64,000 bases of DNA, taken from the NCBI GenBank assembly GCA_002298335.1, contig DBNK01000015.1, positions 62,001 through 126,000 on the forward strand. The letters are read 5' to 3'. Of this stretch, positions 7,962-15,793 are shown in pieces. Every line of letters begins with the position of its first letter. The first letter of the stretch is position 1. This DNA comes from Thalassolituus sp. UBA674. Lineage in GTDB: Bacteria > Pseudomonadota > Gammaproteobacteria > Pseudomonadales > Oceanobacteraceae. The notes under the pieces are model-generated. The model saw only the letters and a program-made list of their open reading frames with translations. It did no database searches and had not been told where the DNA came from. Both the position numbers and the translations under genes were made by a program.

Positions 7962-9263
7962 TTATTTATCCCGGTTCGGCAGGACTTCGCGCAGTTTTTT
8001 GTGCATCTTGCGGATGTGTTCAACCGTGTTGTCCCAGCCGATGCAGCCGTCAGTGACAGACAGGCCGTATTCCAGATCGTCCAGATTTGCCGGGATATTC
8101 TGGCGTCCTTCTTTCAGGTTGGATTCGATCATCAGGCCGATAATGGACTTGTTGCCTTCCAGGATCTGGTTGGTGACGTTGTCCATAACCAGAGGCTGCA
8201 GCTCCGGTTTTTTGCTGGAGTTTTCGTGGCTGCAGTCAATCATGATGTTCTGTGGCAGGTCGGCTTTGGCCAGCGACTCTTCGGCCAGCTTCACGCTGAC
8301 AGAATCGTAGTTTGGCTTACCACCGCCGCCGCGCAGCACAACATGAGCGTACGGATTGCCTTTGGTGGATACCACGGCCACTTCGCCACTCTGGTTGATA
8401 CCCAGGAAGCGGTGCGGGTTGGCCACGGACATCAGGGCATTTGTTGCTACCGTCAGGCTGCCGTCGGTCCCGTTTTTGAAGCCTACAGCGGAAGACAGGC
8501 CGGAGGCCATTTCGCGGTGAGTCTGAGATTCAGTGGTACGTGCACCAATGGCGGACCAGCTGATCAGATCCTGCAGGTACTGAGGTGAAATCGGGTCCAG
8601 GGCTTCTGTCGACAGCGGCAGGCCGGCTTCTGCCAGGTCCAGCAGCAGCTTACGTGAGATGTGCAGGCCTTCCTGAATCTTGAACGTGTCGTTCATGTAA
8701 GGGTCGTTGATCAGACCTTTCCAGCCAACGGTCGTGCGTGGTTTTTCAAAGTAAACGCGCATGACCAGAAACAGGGTGTCACTGACTTCTTCTGCCAGAT
8801 CGCGCAGACGGCGGGCGTAATCCATAGCGGCATCGACGTCGTGAATGGAGCAGGGACCGATAACGACAAAAATACGGTGATCTTTGCGGTCCAGAATGTC
8901 ACGGATCACCTGACGGTGGGCGCGGACGTTGGCTACCGCAGATTCACTGATCGGCATTTCTTCTTTCAGCTGATGCGGTGTTACCAGCGGAATGATGGAT
9001 TCGATATTAAGGTCTTCAACTCGGTTATCAGTCATAGTCTGTCCTGACGGGACCTCGGGGTCCGGTTTGTGTTGTGTCTGTTCGTTGTCAGCTGCTTTCA
9101 GGCGGCCTGATGTTAAGCTTTCCAGCTGTTTCTGGCGGCCGGTAGGCGGATAGTCGCCCCATTGTGTGACCGCGGCGGCGGTCAGGGGCCAGCCATCGTC
9201 GCTGCAGGCCTGAGCAATGGCCTTTTTGGTTCCGAAGAAAGCAACGGCGTCACTCGTTTTCAT
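7962..9263 (-). CDS. DAHP synthase with an N-terminal Cro-like helix-turn-helix domain
   Basis: The C-terminal 357 residues are a class I (AroF/G/H-type) 3-deoxy-D-arabino-heptulosonate 7-phosphate synthase, the first shikimate-pathway enzyme. Motifs include VVIGPCSIHD, RTTVGWKGLINDP, GARTTESQTHREMASG, GFKNGTDG and IMIDCSHENS. The unusual part is residues 1-76. MKTSDAVAFFGTKKAIAQAC followed by AAAVTQWG and RQKQLESLTSGRLKA looks like a small Cro/YdaS-type DNA-binding domain, then a polar linker. The methionine at residue 77 (base 9035) is where ordinary DAHP synthases start. It has AGGA six bases upstream, so a stand-alone enzyme may also be made. Which feedback class it belongs to cannot be told from sequence. 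Confidence 0.9.
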   Translation of the reverse strand: MKTSDAVAFFGTKKAIAQACSDDGWPLTAAAVTQWGDYPPTGRQKQLESLTSGRLKAADNEQTQHKPDPEVPSGQTMTDNRVEDLNIESIIPLVTPHQLKEEMPISESAVANVRAHRQVIRDILDRKDHRIFVVIGPCSIHDVDAAMDYARRLRDLAEEVSDTLFLVMRVYFEKPRTTVGWKGLINDPYMNDTFKIQEGLHISRKLLLDLAEAGLPLSTEALDPISPQYLQDLISWSAIGARTTESQTHREMASGLSSAVGFKNGTDGSLTVATNALMSVANPHRFLGINQSGEVAVVSTKGNPYAHVVLRGGGGKPNYDSVSVKLAEESLAKADLPQNIMIDCSHENSSKKPELQPLVMDNVTNQILEGNKSIIGLMIESNLKEGRQNIPANLDDLEYGLSVTDGCIGWDNTVEHIRKMHKKLREVLPNRDK

Positions 9264-9267
9264 AGTG

Positions 9268-9342
9268 GTTAATCCAGCTTAATTTCTGTTAAGCTTAGAG
9301 GGCGATTTTGGTTAAGTAAAGTTAATTATCGTTAAATGTTAA
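9268..9342 (-). promoter_or_regulatory. Phased array of GTTAA repeats upstream of the HTH-DAHP synthase
   Basis: TTAA-centred repeats begin at 9268, 9278 and 9288, then at 9311, 9321, 9331 and 9338. Six of the seven are (G/C)TTAA spaced exactly 10 bases apart within two triplets, so they face the same side of the helix. They start five bases upstream of the translation start. The likely reader is the Cro-like domain of the gene itself, or another regulator of aromatic synthesis. The sites do not match TyrR or TrpR consensus. Confidence 0.6.
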
Positions 9343-9414
9343 CCATTTTACGGGCAAAAGGATCCTGCCATCTGCCGACTCATATGCGGCTTATAACGCG
9401 GTGGCGTCAGAAAG

Positions 9415-9443
9415 TTGTCTAAAATGCTTTCTGCGCATATAAA
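9415..9443 (+). promoter_or_regulatory. Sigma-70 promoter of cysB
   Basis: TTGTCT (9415-9420) and TATAAA (9438-9443) are separated by 17 bases, about 75 bases upstream of the cysB start. Confidence 0.6.
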
Positions 9444-9519
9444 TAGAGTGGGTCCGCTGGTCTGTCAGAGGCCCGTGCACCCGGAACGTTCACGCAGTAA
9501 CCCCTGAGGCAGTGAGATC

Positions 9520-10506
9520 ATGAAGTTACAGCAGCTGAGATACATCTGTGAGGTTGCCCGGCATGATCTGAATGTCTCGGCGACGGCGACGGCACTATTT
9601 ACCTCTCAACCCGGTATCAGTAAGCAGATCCGCCTCTTGGAAGATGAGTTGGGTGTGGAGATTTTTGCCCGCAGCGGCAAGCATCTGACCCGGGTCACGC
9701 CCGCGGGTGAGGCTATTCTGGCCATCGCTGAGGACATGCTGCGTAAGGCGGAGTCTATCCGGCAGGTGGCTCAGGAACACAGTGATGACCGCCGTGGCAG
9801 TCTGTCAATTGCCACGACCCATACTCAGGCCCGGTACGCTTTGCCCGATATCATTGAAGATTTTATGGCGCGTTACCCGGAGGTGTCTCTGCACATGCAT
9901 CAGGGGACACCCATGCAGATCGCGGAAATGGCGGCCAATGGCACGACAGACTTTGCGATCGCTACCGAGGCCATGGAGCACTTCGGTGACCTGGTGATGA
10001 TGCCCTGTTACCGCTGGAACCGCTGTATCCTGGTGCCGAAAGATCACCCATTGGCATCGACCACCCGTCCGTCACTGGAGCAGGTGGCGGCTTACCCTCT
10101 GGTAACCTATGTATTCGGCTTTACCGGCCGTTCCAAGCTGGATGACGCGTTTGCCGGTAAAGGACTGACGCCGAAAGTGGCCTTCACGGCGGCCGATGCT
10201 GATGTGATTAAAACTTATGTGCGTCTGGGTGTCGGAGTCGGCATCGTAGCGACCATGGCGATTGACCCGGTGGCGGACAGTGATCTGGTTGCGATCGACG
10301 CGAGTCATCTGTTTGAGCCGAGCGTTACCAGTATCGGTTTCCGCAAGGGCACTTATCTGCGCAATTACATGTACGACTTTATTGCCGGTCTGGCACCGCA
10401 TCTGACCCGGGATATCGTTGATAAGGCGGTACAGTGCAGCAGCCGTCAGGATGTTGAGGCTTTGTTTAAAGACATCCAGCTGCCTGTGGATTCGTTTGCG
10501 AAATAA
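9520..10506 (+). CDS. cysB: LysR-type regulator CysB
   Basis: CysB is the transcriptional activator of sulfate assimilation and cysteine synthesis, induced by N- or O-acetylserine. The 328-aa product begins MKLQQLRYICEV with the typical LysR winged HTH (TALFTSQPGISKQIRLLEDELG). It continues with the CysB-specific effector domain (IATTHTQARYALP, YPLVTYVFGFTGRSKLD, VGVGIVATMAID). Length matches E. coli CysB (324 aa). It is transcribed divergently from the DAHP synthase gene, with a 256-base intergenic region that holds its promoter. Confidence 0.95.
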   Translation: MKLQQLRYICEVARHDLNVSATATALFTSQPGISKQIRLLEDELGVEIFARSGKHLTRVTPAGEAILAIAEDMLRKAESIRQVAQEHSDDRRGSLSIATTHTQARYALPDIIEDFMARYPEVSLHMHQGTPMQIAEMAANGTTDFAIATEAMEHFGDLVMMPCYRWNRCILVPKDHPLASTTRPSLEQVAAYPLVTYVFGFTGRSKLDDAFAGKGLTPKVAFTAADADVIKTYVRLGVGVGIVATMAIDPVADSDLVAIDASHLFEPSVTSIGFRKGTYLRNYMYDFIAGLAPHLTRDIVDKAVQCSSRQDVEALFKDIQLPVDSFAK

Positions 10507-10594
10507 CGCATCCGGTTCGGCTTGCAGTTGAGTTCGCCGCGTCATCTGGCTAGAGTAGCCGCCTCTTTGAACGAGCGACACAGCTGGAGACCCT

Positions 10595-11212
10595 ATGGAA
10601 ATTGCATGTTTGGATCTGGAAGGCGTTCTGGTTCCGGAAATCTGGATCGAGTTTGCCAACAAAACCGGTATCGAGGCTCTGAAAGCCACAACCCGGGATA
10701 TTCCTGATTACGATGTGCTGATGAAGCAGCGCCTGCGCCTGCTGGATGAGCATGGCCTGAAACTGAATGATATTCAGGAAGTTATTGCCACTCTCAAGCC
10801 CCTGGATGGTGCAGCTGAGTTTGTTGACTGGCTGCGCGAGCGTTTCCAGGTGATCATCCTGTCTGATACCTTCTACGAATTTTCCCAGCCACTGATGCGT
10901 CAGCTGGGCTTTCCGACGCTGTTCTGCCACCGTCTGATTACCGATGACGAAGGTCGGGTCGTAGACTACAAGCTGCGTCAGGCTGATCCTAAGCGTCAGT
11001 CTATCCGCGCCTTACAGACCATCTATTACCGCACCATCGCTGCTGGTGATTCATACAACGACACCACCATGCTGGCGGAAGCGGATGCCGGTATTCTGTT
11101 TCATGCGCCGCAGAATGTGATCGATGAATTCCCGCAGTTTCCGGCGGTTCACACCTATGAAGATCTGAAAAAAGAGTTCATCAAGGCCAGCAATCGCGAC
11201 CTGAGTCTCTGA
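10595..11212 (+). CDS. thrH: Phosphoserine/homoserine phosphotransferase ThrH
   Basis: ThrH is a HAD-superfamily enzyme that hydrolyses phosphoserine and can transfer the phosphate to homoserine, linking serine and threonine synthesis. The 205-aa protein has the HAD motif I as CLDLEGVLVPE, with nucleophile Asp7 and Glu9 in place of the usual second Asp. Motif II is IILSDTF and motif III/IV is AAGDSYNDTTML. Length equals the Pseudomonas enzyme. It lies 88 bases after cysB and converges with pabB, with only 14 bases between the two stops. Confidence 0.93.
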   Translation: MEIACLDLEGVLVPEIWIEFANKTGIEALKATTRDIPDYDVLMKQRLRLLDEHGLKLNDIQEVIATLKPLDGAAEFVDWLRERFQVIILSDTFYEFSQPLMRQLGFPTLFCHRLITDDEGRVVDYKLRQADPKRQSIRALQTIYYRTIAAGDSYNDTTMLAEADAGILFHAPQNVIDEFPQFPAVHTYEDLKKEFIKASNRDLSL

Positions 11213-11226
11213 ATTTAAAAAGACAG

Positions 11227-12495
11227 TCAGAGGGGGGTATCCAGAATCTTCTGCACTTTGTTGAAGATCTCCTGATATTCCTCTGGGGCGGTGCTGTCGA
11301 TGACAATGCCGCCGCCCCCCCAGCACACCGCTTTTTCTTCTGTCGCGGTAATGGTGCGGATCAGAATGTTGAAATCCGTATAGCCGCCTTCATCAAAAAA
11401 TCCGGCAGAGCCGCAATAGGGCCCACGTGGTTCAGCTTCCAGCTCGTCAATGATTTCCATAGCCCGTTTTTTCGGTGCTCCGGTGATGGAGCCACCCGGA
11501 AACGCAGACCGGACTATGTCTGATGGGGTCAGGCCGGCTTTCATCTGAGCAGAAATGGTTGAAACCAGATGATGCACATTGGCGTGGCTTTCCAGGTCGA
11601 ACAGTTTTTCAACCCTGACGGAGTCTGGCTCAGCGGAACGGCTGAGGTCATTGCGCAGCAGGTCGACAATCATCAGATTTTCCGCACGGTTTTTCTCGCT
11701 GCTGAGCAGGTCTTCCGAGTTCTTGCGGTCGGCCACGGGGTCTTCTGAGCGCGGTGCGGTACCTTTGATGGGGCGGGTCTCGATCCTGCCTGTATTGATG
11801 CTGAGAAAGCGTTCCGGTGTCACGCTGAACACGGTTCGGTCGGCGTCTTTCATGTAAAACGAAAAAGGTGCGTTGAAGGTGCTGAGCAGGGGAGTTGGAT
11901 TGCAGTGTCTCAGGTCGTCGTTGCAGATAAATGGCATGGTCAGGTTGACCTGGTAACAATCGCCATCCAGCAGGTAGTTGTGTACTGATTGGAAGGCCTG
12001 AGTGTATTGATCTTGTTGCCAGTAAGCCTGCCACTGTCTCAACCGGGGCTTGTTCTCCGGAGTGATGTCCGGGATTAGCGCCAGTAGCTGGTCAGGATTA
12101 ACCGGGGAGTATGCCTGAATCAGGCAGTAATCCTTGGTGGGGTCGATCAGAATGCTGTATGGGTAGAAATGAAAGCGACACTCGGGTTCGGACTCAGGGG
12201 TAGACGGGTAGTCAATAATTCCGGCCCAGCCGGATACAAAACGATCTGAACGGGTGACGTTTGTTTCGATTGTCCGGTTCATCATTTCCGAACACTGACT
12301 GAAAGAGCCCGAGACAGACCGTGTTGGTGATAAAAGAAGCAGGTGAACCGGCAGATAGTCAGTGTGGTTTGTCAGTTCTCTGTAAGGATTGAGAAACCCC
12401 TCTCCTGAAAACAGCTGGCAGTCAGAATGTTGCTGAATACTGTTGAGCAGTGATGTTGGGTGGATTGGGAGAACTGACAGGTAGACTGTATGCAT
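11227..12495 (-). CDS. pabB: Aminodeoxychorismate synthase component I
   Basis: PabB aminates chorismate to 4-amino-4-deoxychorismate for folate synthesis, with ammonia from PabA. The 422-aa protein has the chorismate-binding core: CYQVNLTMPF, TPERFL, PIKGTAPR (242-249), LMIVDLLRNDLSR and GGSITGAPKKRAMEII. Lys244 in PIKGT is diagnostic for PabB; TrpE has Ala there. The N-terminal about 150 residues are divergent. PabC is encoded elsewhere in the window (44020). The 5' end is followed by a 305-base gap. Confidence 0.93.
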   Translation of the reverse strand: MHTVYLSVLPIHPTSLLNSIQQHSDCQLFSGEGFLNPYRELTNHTDYLPVHLLLLSPTRSVSGSFSQCSEMMNRTIETNVTRSDRFVSGWAGIIDYPSTPESEPECRFHFYPYSILIDPTKDYCLIQAYSPVNPDQLLALIPDITPENKPRLRQWQAYWQQDQYTQAFQSVHNYLLDGDCYQVNLTMPFICNDDLRHCNPTPLLSTFNAPFSFYMKDADRTVFSVTPERFLSINTGRIETRPIKGTAPRSEDPVADRKNSEDLLSSEKNRAENLMIVDLLRNDLSRSAEPDSVRVEKLFDLESHANVHHLVSTISAQMKAGLTPSDIVRSAFPGGSITGAPKKRAMEIIDELEAEPRGPYCGSAGFFDEGGYTDFNILIRTITATEEKAVCWGGGGIVIDSTAPEEYQEIFNKVQKILDTPL

Positions 12496-12800
12496 GAATA
12501 AGATCGCTTTAAGCGACTAACATTCTGAAAAATAAGGAGTTTTATTGGCTCTTTGTCGAGATTACATAACCCTGACATTGGCGCAAGTCTAAGGGGTAGA
12601 CAGGTGAAGTGCCAGACAATATAGTGAGCTCAGGTTCGTAAATGTTCCTGATTGTTAAAAATTTGTAGCCTGATGGGCCGGATGATTAACAATGGCTTGA
12701 CTCAACCGAATTCACTATGGCACCGTATAGCTGCCATTGAGATGGCAAAGATGCATAAAGCATCACGTACATAAAAAAAATAAATTAGGAGTGTGCACTC
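12496..12800. other. Intergenic region between pabB and the FilA-like gene
   Basis: A 305-base AT-rich gap between divergently transcribed genes. No open reading frame stands out. It must carry the promoters of both genes, but I see no clear -35/-10 pair. A ribosome-binding site TAGGAG (12786-12791) precedes the ATG at 12801 by nine bases. A set of inverted TGGCA/TGCCA repeats is annotated separately. Confidence 0.7.
12718..12747. promoter_or_regulatory. TGGCA/TGCCA inverted repeats, candidate operator
   Basis: TGGCA (12718-12722), TGCCAT (12732-12737) and ATGGCA (12742-12747) form two nested inverted repeats 50-80 bases upstream of the FilA-like gene; the second, TGCCAT-TGAG-ATGGCA, is perfect. 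The regulator is unknown. Confidence 0.35.
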
Positions 12801-13565
12801 ATGAAATTCCTGAAGAAACTTTCTCTTGCTGCATCTATCGCTGCTGTTTCTGTAGCCGCTAACGCTGAAATGGTTGCTATGGACGAAGCTTCACTGTCTG
12901 CTGCAACTGGTCAGGCAGGTATCAATATTGCTGCAAACATCGGTAGCATTAACGTTGGTGCTGTTACCTACACTGATACTGACACTGATGCAGATGGCTA
13001 CTCTGGTTCTCTGGCAATCTCTGGTATTGGTATCTCCAGTGCAGCGCTGAACTACGAAATTGACATTGCTGGTAACGGCGACCTGTCTATTGTTCAGACT
13101 AACACTGTAAGCGGCATGACTTTCTCTGTTGCGTCTGTAGACCTGCTGGGTACTGATAACGGTGGTACTGTTGGTGATACCTCTGATGACACTGCAGTTT
13201 CTACCAACCTGCTGAGCAACCTGAACCTGGACCTGGATCTGGGTACTTCAGCTACCACCGTTTCTTCCAGCGGTTCTGACACTGTTATCGATATGTCCTC
13301 AAGCTTCAAAATCAACAGCGGTAGCGTTGATCTGCTGAATGGCGCAATCGGTATCAGTAGCATCACTTTTGATGATGACGGTGCTAACGTAGCTACTGAC
13401 GTTACTGTTACTGCTAGTGCAGCTACTGGTCTGGCTGTTGCGGTTAACTCTATCACGGGTGACCTGACTCTGGGTGGCATCACTGTTGGTGGTGGTACAC
13501 TGGGTGATGTTGCTGTGAGTGATATCGCGATGTCTGGTACCAGCTATGTTATTACTGGTAAGTAA
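12801..13565 (+). CDS. DUF6160/FilA-like secreted surface protein
   Basis: This 254-aa protein has a clear Sec signal peptide (MKFLKKLSLAASIAAVSVAANA) and then MVAMDEASLSAATGQAG. That segment matches the N-terminal signature (A-L/M-D-x-x-x-LS-x-x-TGQAG) of DUF6160 proteins, called putative pilus-system protein FilA in Acinetobacter. The rest is a Thr/Ser/Asp/Gly-rich beta-like repeat with no cysteine and few charged residues other than Asp, as in secreted fibres or beta-solenoids. An Asp-rich stretch (TDTDTDADGYSG) might bind calcium. It has a strong RBS and its own terminator, so it is probably made in large amounts. Function is unknown. Confidence 0.7.
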   Translation: MKFLKKLSLAASIAAVSVAANAEMVAMDEASLSAATGQAGINIAANIGSINVGAVTYTDTDTDADGYSGSLAISGIGISSAALNYEIDIAGNGDLSIVQTNTVSGMTFSVASVDLLGTDNGGTVGDTSDDTAVSTNLLSNLNLDLDLGTSATTVSSSGSDTVIDMSSSFKINSGSVDLLNGAIGISSITFDDDGANVATDVTVTASAATGLAVAVNSITGDLTLGGITVGGGTLGDVAVSDIAMSGTSYVITGK

Positions 13566-13583
13566 TATCTGCTGATACTGAAG

Positions 13584-13614
13584 TAAAAAAACCCGCTTCG
13601 GCGGGTTTTTTTTT
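13584..13614 (+). terminator. Rho-independent terminator after the FilA-like gene
   Basis: AAAAAAACCCGC, TTCG loop, GCGGG and nine T: a classic tetraloop terminator. It partly isolates the first gene from the rest of the cluster. Confidence 0.92.
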
Positions 13615-13744
13615 GCCAGTTTGACAGAAAAACTTCTGCATTTTGGTGCAGTTTGGGTTGGTTCTGATGGTTAAAATTCTGTAATATTAGACAGCTGGAA
13701 CATTATTATAATAATAACGGAGGGGGCTATCTGGCCTTAACGAC

Positions 13745-14665
13745 GTGTTCTTAATCTTATTGGGGTCCATAGTCGGCTTTTCCCTGTTCAGCCATCTTGG
13801 TCAGGTTCAGGATCGTCAACCCGGTGATACCGTTGTGCGTATCGCAGTTGCTGAAGATTTTCAGGAAGACAGGGTGGTGAATGTTGAGCCGCTTGCTGCT
13901 CAGCGCTTCAAGAACGTTGTACGTCAGGCGTACGACTACTCCTGCGGTTCGGCTGCGTTAACAACACTGTTAAATCATTATCTCGGACGTAACTTTCAGG
14001 AGCGTCAGGTGATGGAAGGTCTGTTACGTTTTGGTGAAACGGAACGGATTGTACAGCGCCGCGGTTTCTCACTGCTGGATATGAAACGTCTTGCTACAGC
14101 TCTCGGGCATCCATCCGGCGGTTTTAAGGCAGAAGCCTCTGACCTTGAGGCGCTGGATCATCCGGCCATTGCGCCTATTGATCACGCTGGCTTCAAACAC
14201 TTCGTTGTGATCAAGGCTGTTTATGCTGGTCGAGTCTACATTGCGGACCCGGCTCTGGGGAATATTTCATTTACGCTCTCCCGTTTCCTTGATGTGTGGG
14301 ACAATAACGTACTCTTTATTATCTTCCCGGATGGTCAGAAGCCAGCCAGTGGTCTTGAGTTGCAGACTGCAGACCTGCGTTTTGTCTCAGATTACATCAT
14401 CGCCGAAAATGCCTACCGGGAATTCCCACAGTTTTATATCCGTGAAGAACACCTGGTCAATAATGCTGTTTATGCCTCCTTCAATAATGCAAACTCCAGT
14501 TATGAAATCCGTGTGGATGAAAACGGTGATGCGGTCAGGGATGATAATGGCAACCCGATTTACGATGTAGTGATTACAACGGATGATAAAGATTCGTACA
14601 ATATTGCCGTCCCGTCTGACTCAGAGCAGACAATCGATAAGCAACTCCGCTTCAGAAGAAAATAA
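13745..14665 (+). CDS. C39-family cysteine peptidase of the Fil-like cluster
   Basis: This 306-aa exported or membrane-anchored peptidase has an N-terminal hydrophobic segment (LILLGSIVGFSLF) and a C39-like domain. The catalytic set is complete: YDYSCGSAALTTLL (Cys67), HAGFKHFVVI (His152) and YIADPALGN (Asp168). Free-standing C39 proteins without an ABC transporter occur in this type of cluster, where they may process or mature the secreted FilA-like protein. The start is unclear: GTG at 13745 is the only usual start codon in frame after a stop at 13715, but the best Shine-Dalgarno sequence (GGAGGGGG, 13719-13726) is 18 bases upstream. The C-terminal about 100 residues are family-specific. 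Confidence 0.8.
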   Translation: MFLILLGSIVGFSLFSHLGQVQDRQPGDTVVRIAVAEDFQEDRVVNVEPLAAQRFKNVVRQAYDYSCGSAALTTLLNHYLGRNFQERQVMEGLLRFGETERIVQRRGFSLLDMKRLATALGHPSGGFKAEASDLEALDHPAIAPIDHAGFKHFVVIKAVYAGRVYIADPALGNISFTLSRFLDVWDNNVLFIIFPDGQKPASGLELQTADLRFVSDYIIAENAYREFPQFYIREEHLVNNAVYASFNNANSSYEIRVDENGDAVRDDNGNPIYDVVITTDDKDSYNIAVPSDSEQTIDKQLRFRRK

Positions 14666-14692
14666 TAACGACAAATTCTAAGGGCTACTTAA

Positions 14693-15739
14693 ATGAATAT
14701 TCGTATTTCTGCACTGACACTGTCACTCCTGTTGGCGGCCAATGCCCCTGTTTTCGCGGATGAAGCCGAAGATCTGGAAAAGGCACGTGACGCACTGTCC
14801 AAGCAGGATAATGATGCCGACACTGAGAAGGCACTTGAGCAGGTGTTTGAGGCGGCAGAGAAAAACTATTCGCTGCTGCGCAAGGGTGGTAAGTCACTCA
14901 ACTTCAACAGTGACTACTCCTATTATGGCGATCAGCGCATTGATCTGACGATTGAGCGAGATGGCGAATCTTCGGTTATCCGTAATGCGGACGTCTCACC
15001 CGTTGCCAGTCATACGTTCACCAACTCCTTTACCTTCGATTATGGTCTTTTAGACAACCTGACGGTGAGTGCACGTATGCCGCTCATTGCTAAGTATGAA
15101 ACAGAAGACGAACTTAGCGGCTATGGTCTCGGGGATCTTTCCTCAACCTTCCGTTGGCAGCCATTTTCTTATGTGCCAGGTCGAATGTCTCAAACTTATT
15201 TCTTTACCGCGCGTTTCCCGACCGGTGAAAGCCCGTATGAAATTGATGAGTCTGAATCTCTGGCAACAGGTTCTGGTTCTTATGGCACCAGTGGTGGTGT
15301 GAGTGTTTCTAAAGTTCTGGATCCGGTTGTGGTATTCGGATCTCTTTCTGCGGGTTACAGTTTTCCGATCACTGGCCTGAATCAGGTCCGTAATGACTCT
15401 ATCCTCACCGAAGTCCGCAGTGGCCCGAGTGCTTCTTTTTCAATGGGCTTCGCTTATTCGCTGTCTTATGAGGTGTCCCTGAGCATGTCCTTCCAGGGCT
15501 CTTACAGTCATAAATCGGATTTCGTGCTCTTTACGCCGTCAACTGGTGAGGAGACAACCTCCACAACCAGCAGTCAGATGAGCGGCATCATGAACTTTGC
15601 CCTCGGTCTGCGTGTTTCCCCGAAGACCATCACCAACATCAACGTTGGCTTTGGTATGACGGAACTGTCGCCTGACATTATTCTCGGTATCTCGCTGCCT
15701 ATTAATATTGAGGGCCGTAACTCCTCACAGGGCAGCTGA
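14693..15739 (+). CDS. Outer-membrane beta-barrel protein of the Fil-like cluster
   Basis: The 348-aa product has a signal peptide (cleaved near APVFADEA) and an N-terminal acidic helical stretch (about 24-65). The remainder alternates beta strands typical of a 12- to 14-strand outer-membrane barrel (FDYGLLDNLTVSARMPLIA, TYFFTARFPTGE, LSAGYSFPITG). It resembles the 'transporter' or phenol-degradation MetA-like barrels found beside DUF6160 and C39 genes. It starts 27 bases after the peptidase gene and is followed closely by a FadL-like gene, so one transcript is likely. The substrate is unknown. Confidence 0.7.
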   Translation: MNIRISALTLSLLLAANAPVFADEAEDLEKARDALSKQDNDADTEKALEQVFEAAEKNYSLLRKGGKSLNFNSDYSYYGDQRIDLTIERDGESSVIRNADVSPVASHTFTNSFTFDYGLLDNLTVSARMPLIAKYETEDELSGYGLGDLSSTFRWQPFSYVPGRMSQTYFFTARFPTGESPYEIDESESLATGSGSYGTSGGVSVSKVLDPVVVFGSLSAGYSFPITGLNQVRNDSILTEVRSGPSASFSMGFAYSLSYEVSLSMSFQGSYSHKSDFVLFTPSTGEETTSTTSSQMSGIMNFALGLRVSPKTITNINVGFGMTELSPDIILGISLPINIEGRNSSQGS

Positions 15740-15793
15740 TCAGTCATGACTGAACTTACGATAATAATTACAAGGTTATGGCGGTTTAACACT

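Noticed and set aside
12717..12737. Sigma-54-like element TGGCAC...TGC before the FilA-like gene
   Set aside because: The spacing between the GG and GC elements is two bases too long for sigma-54.
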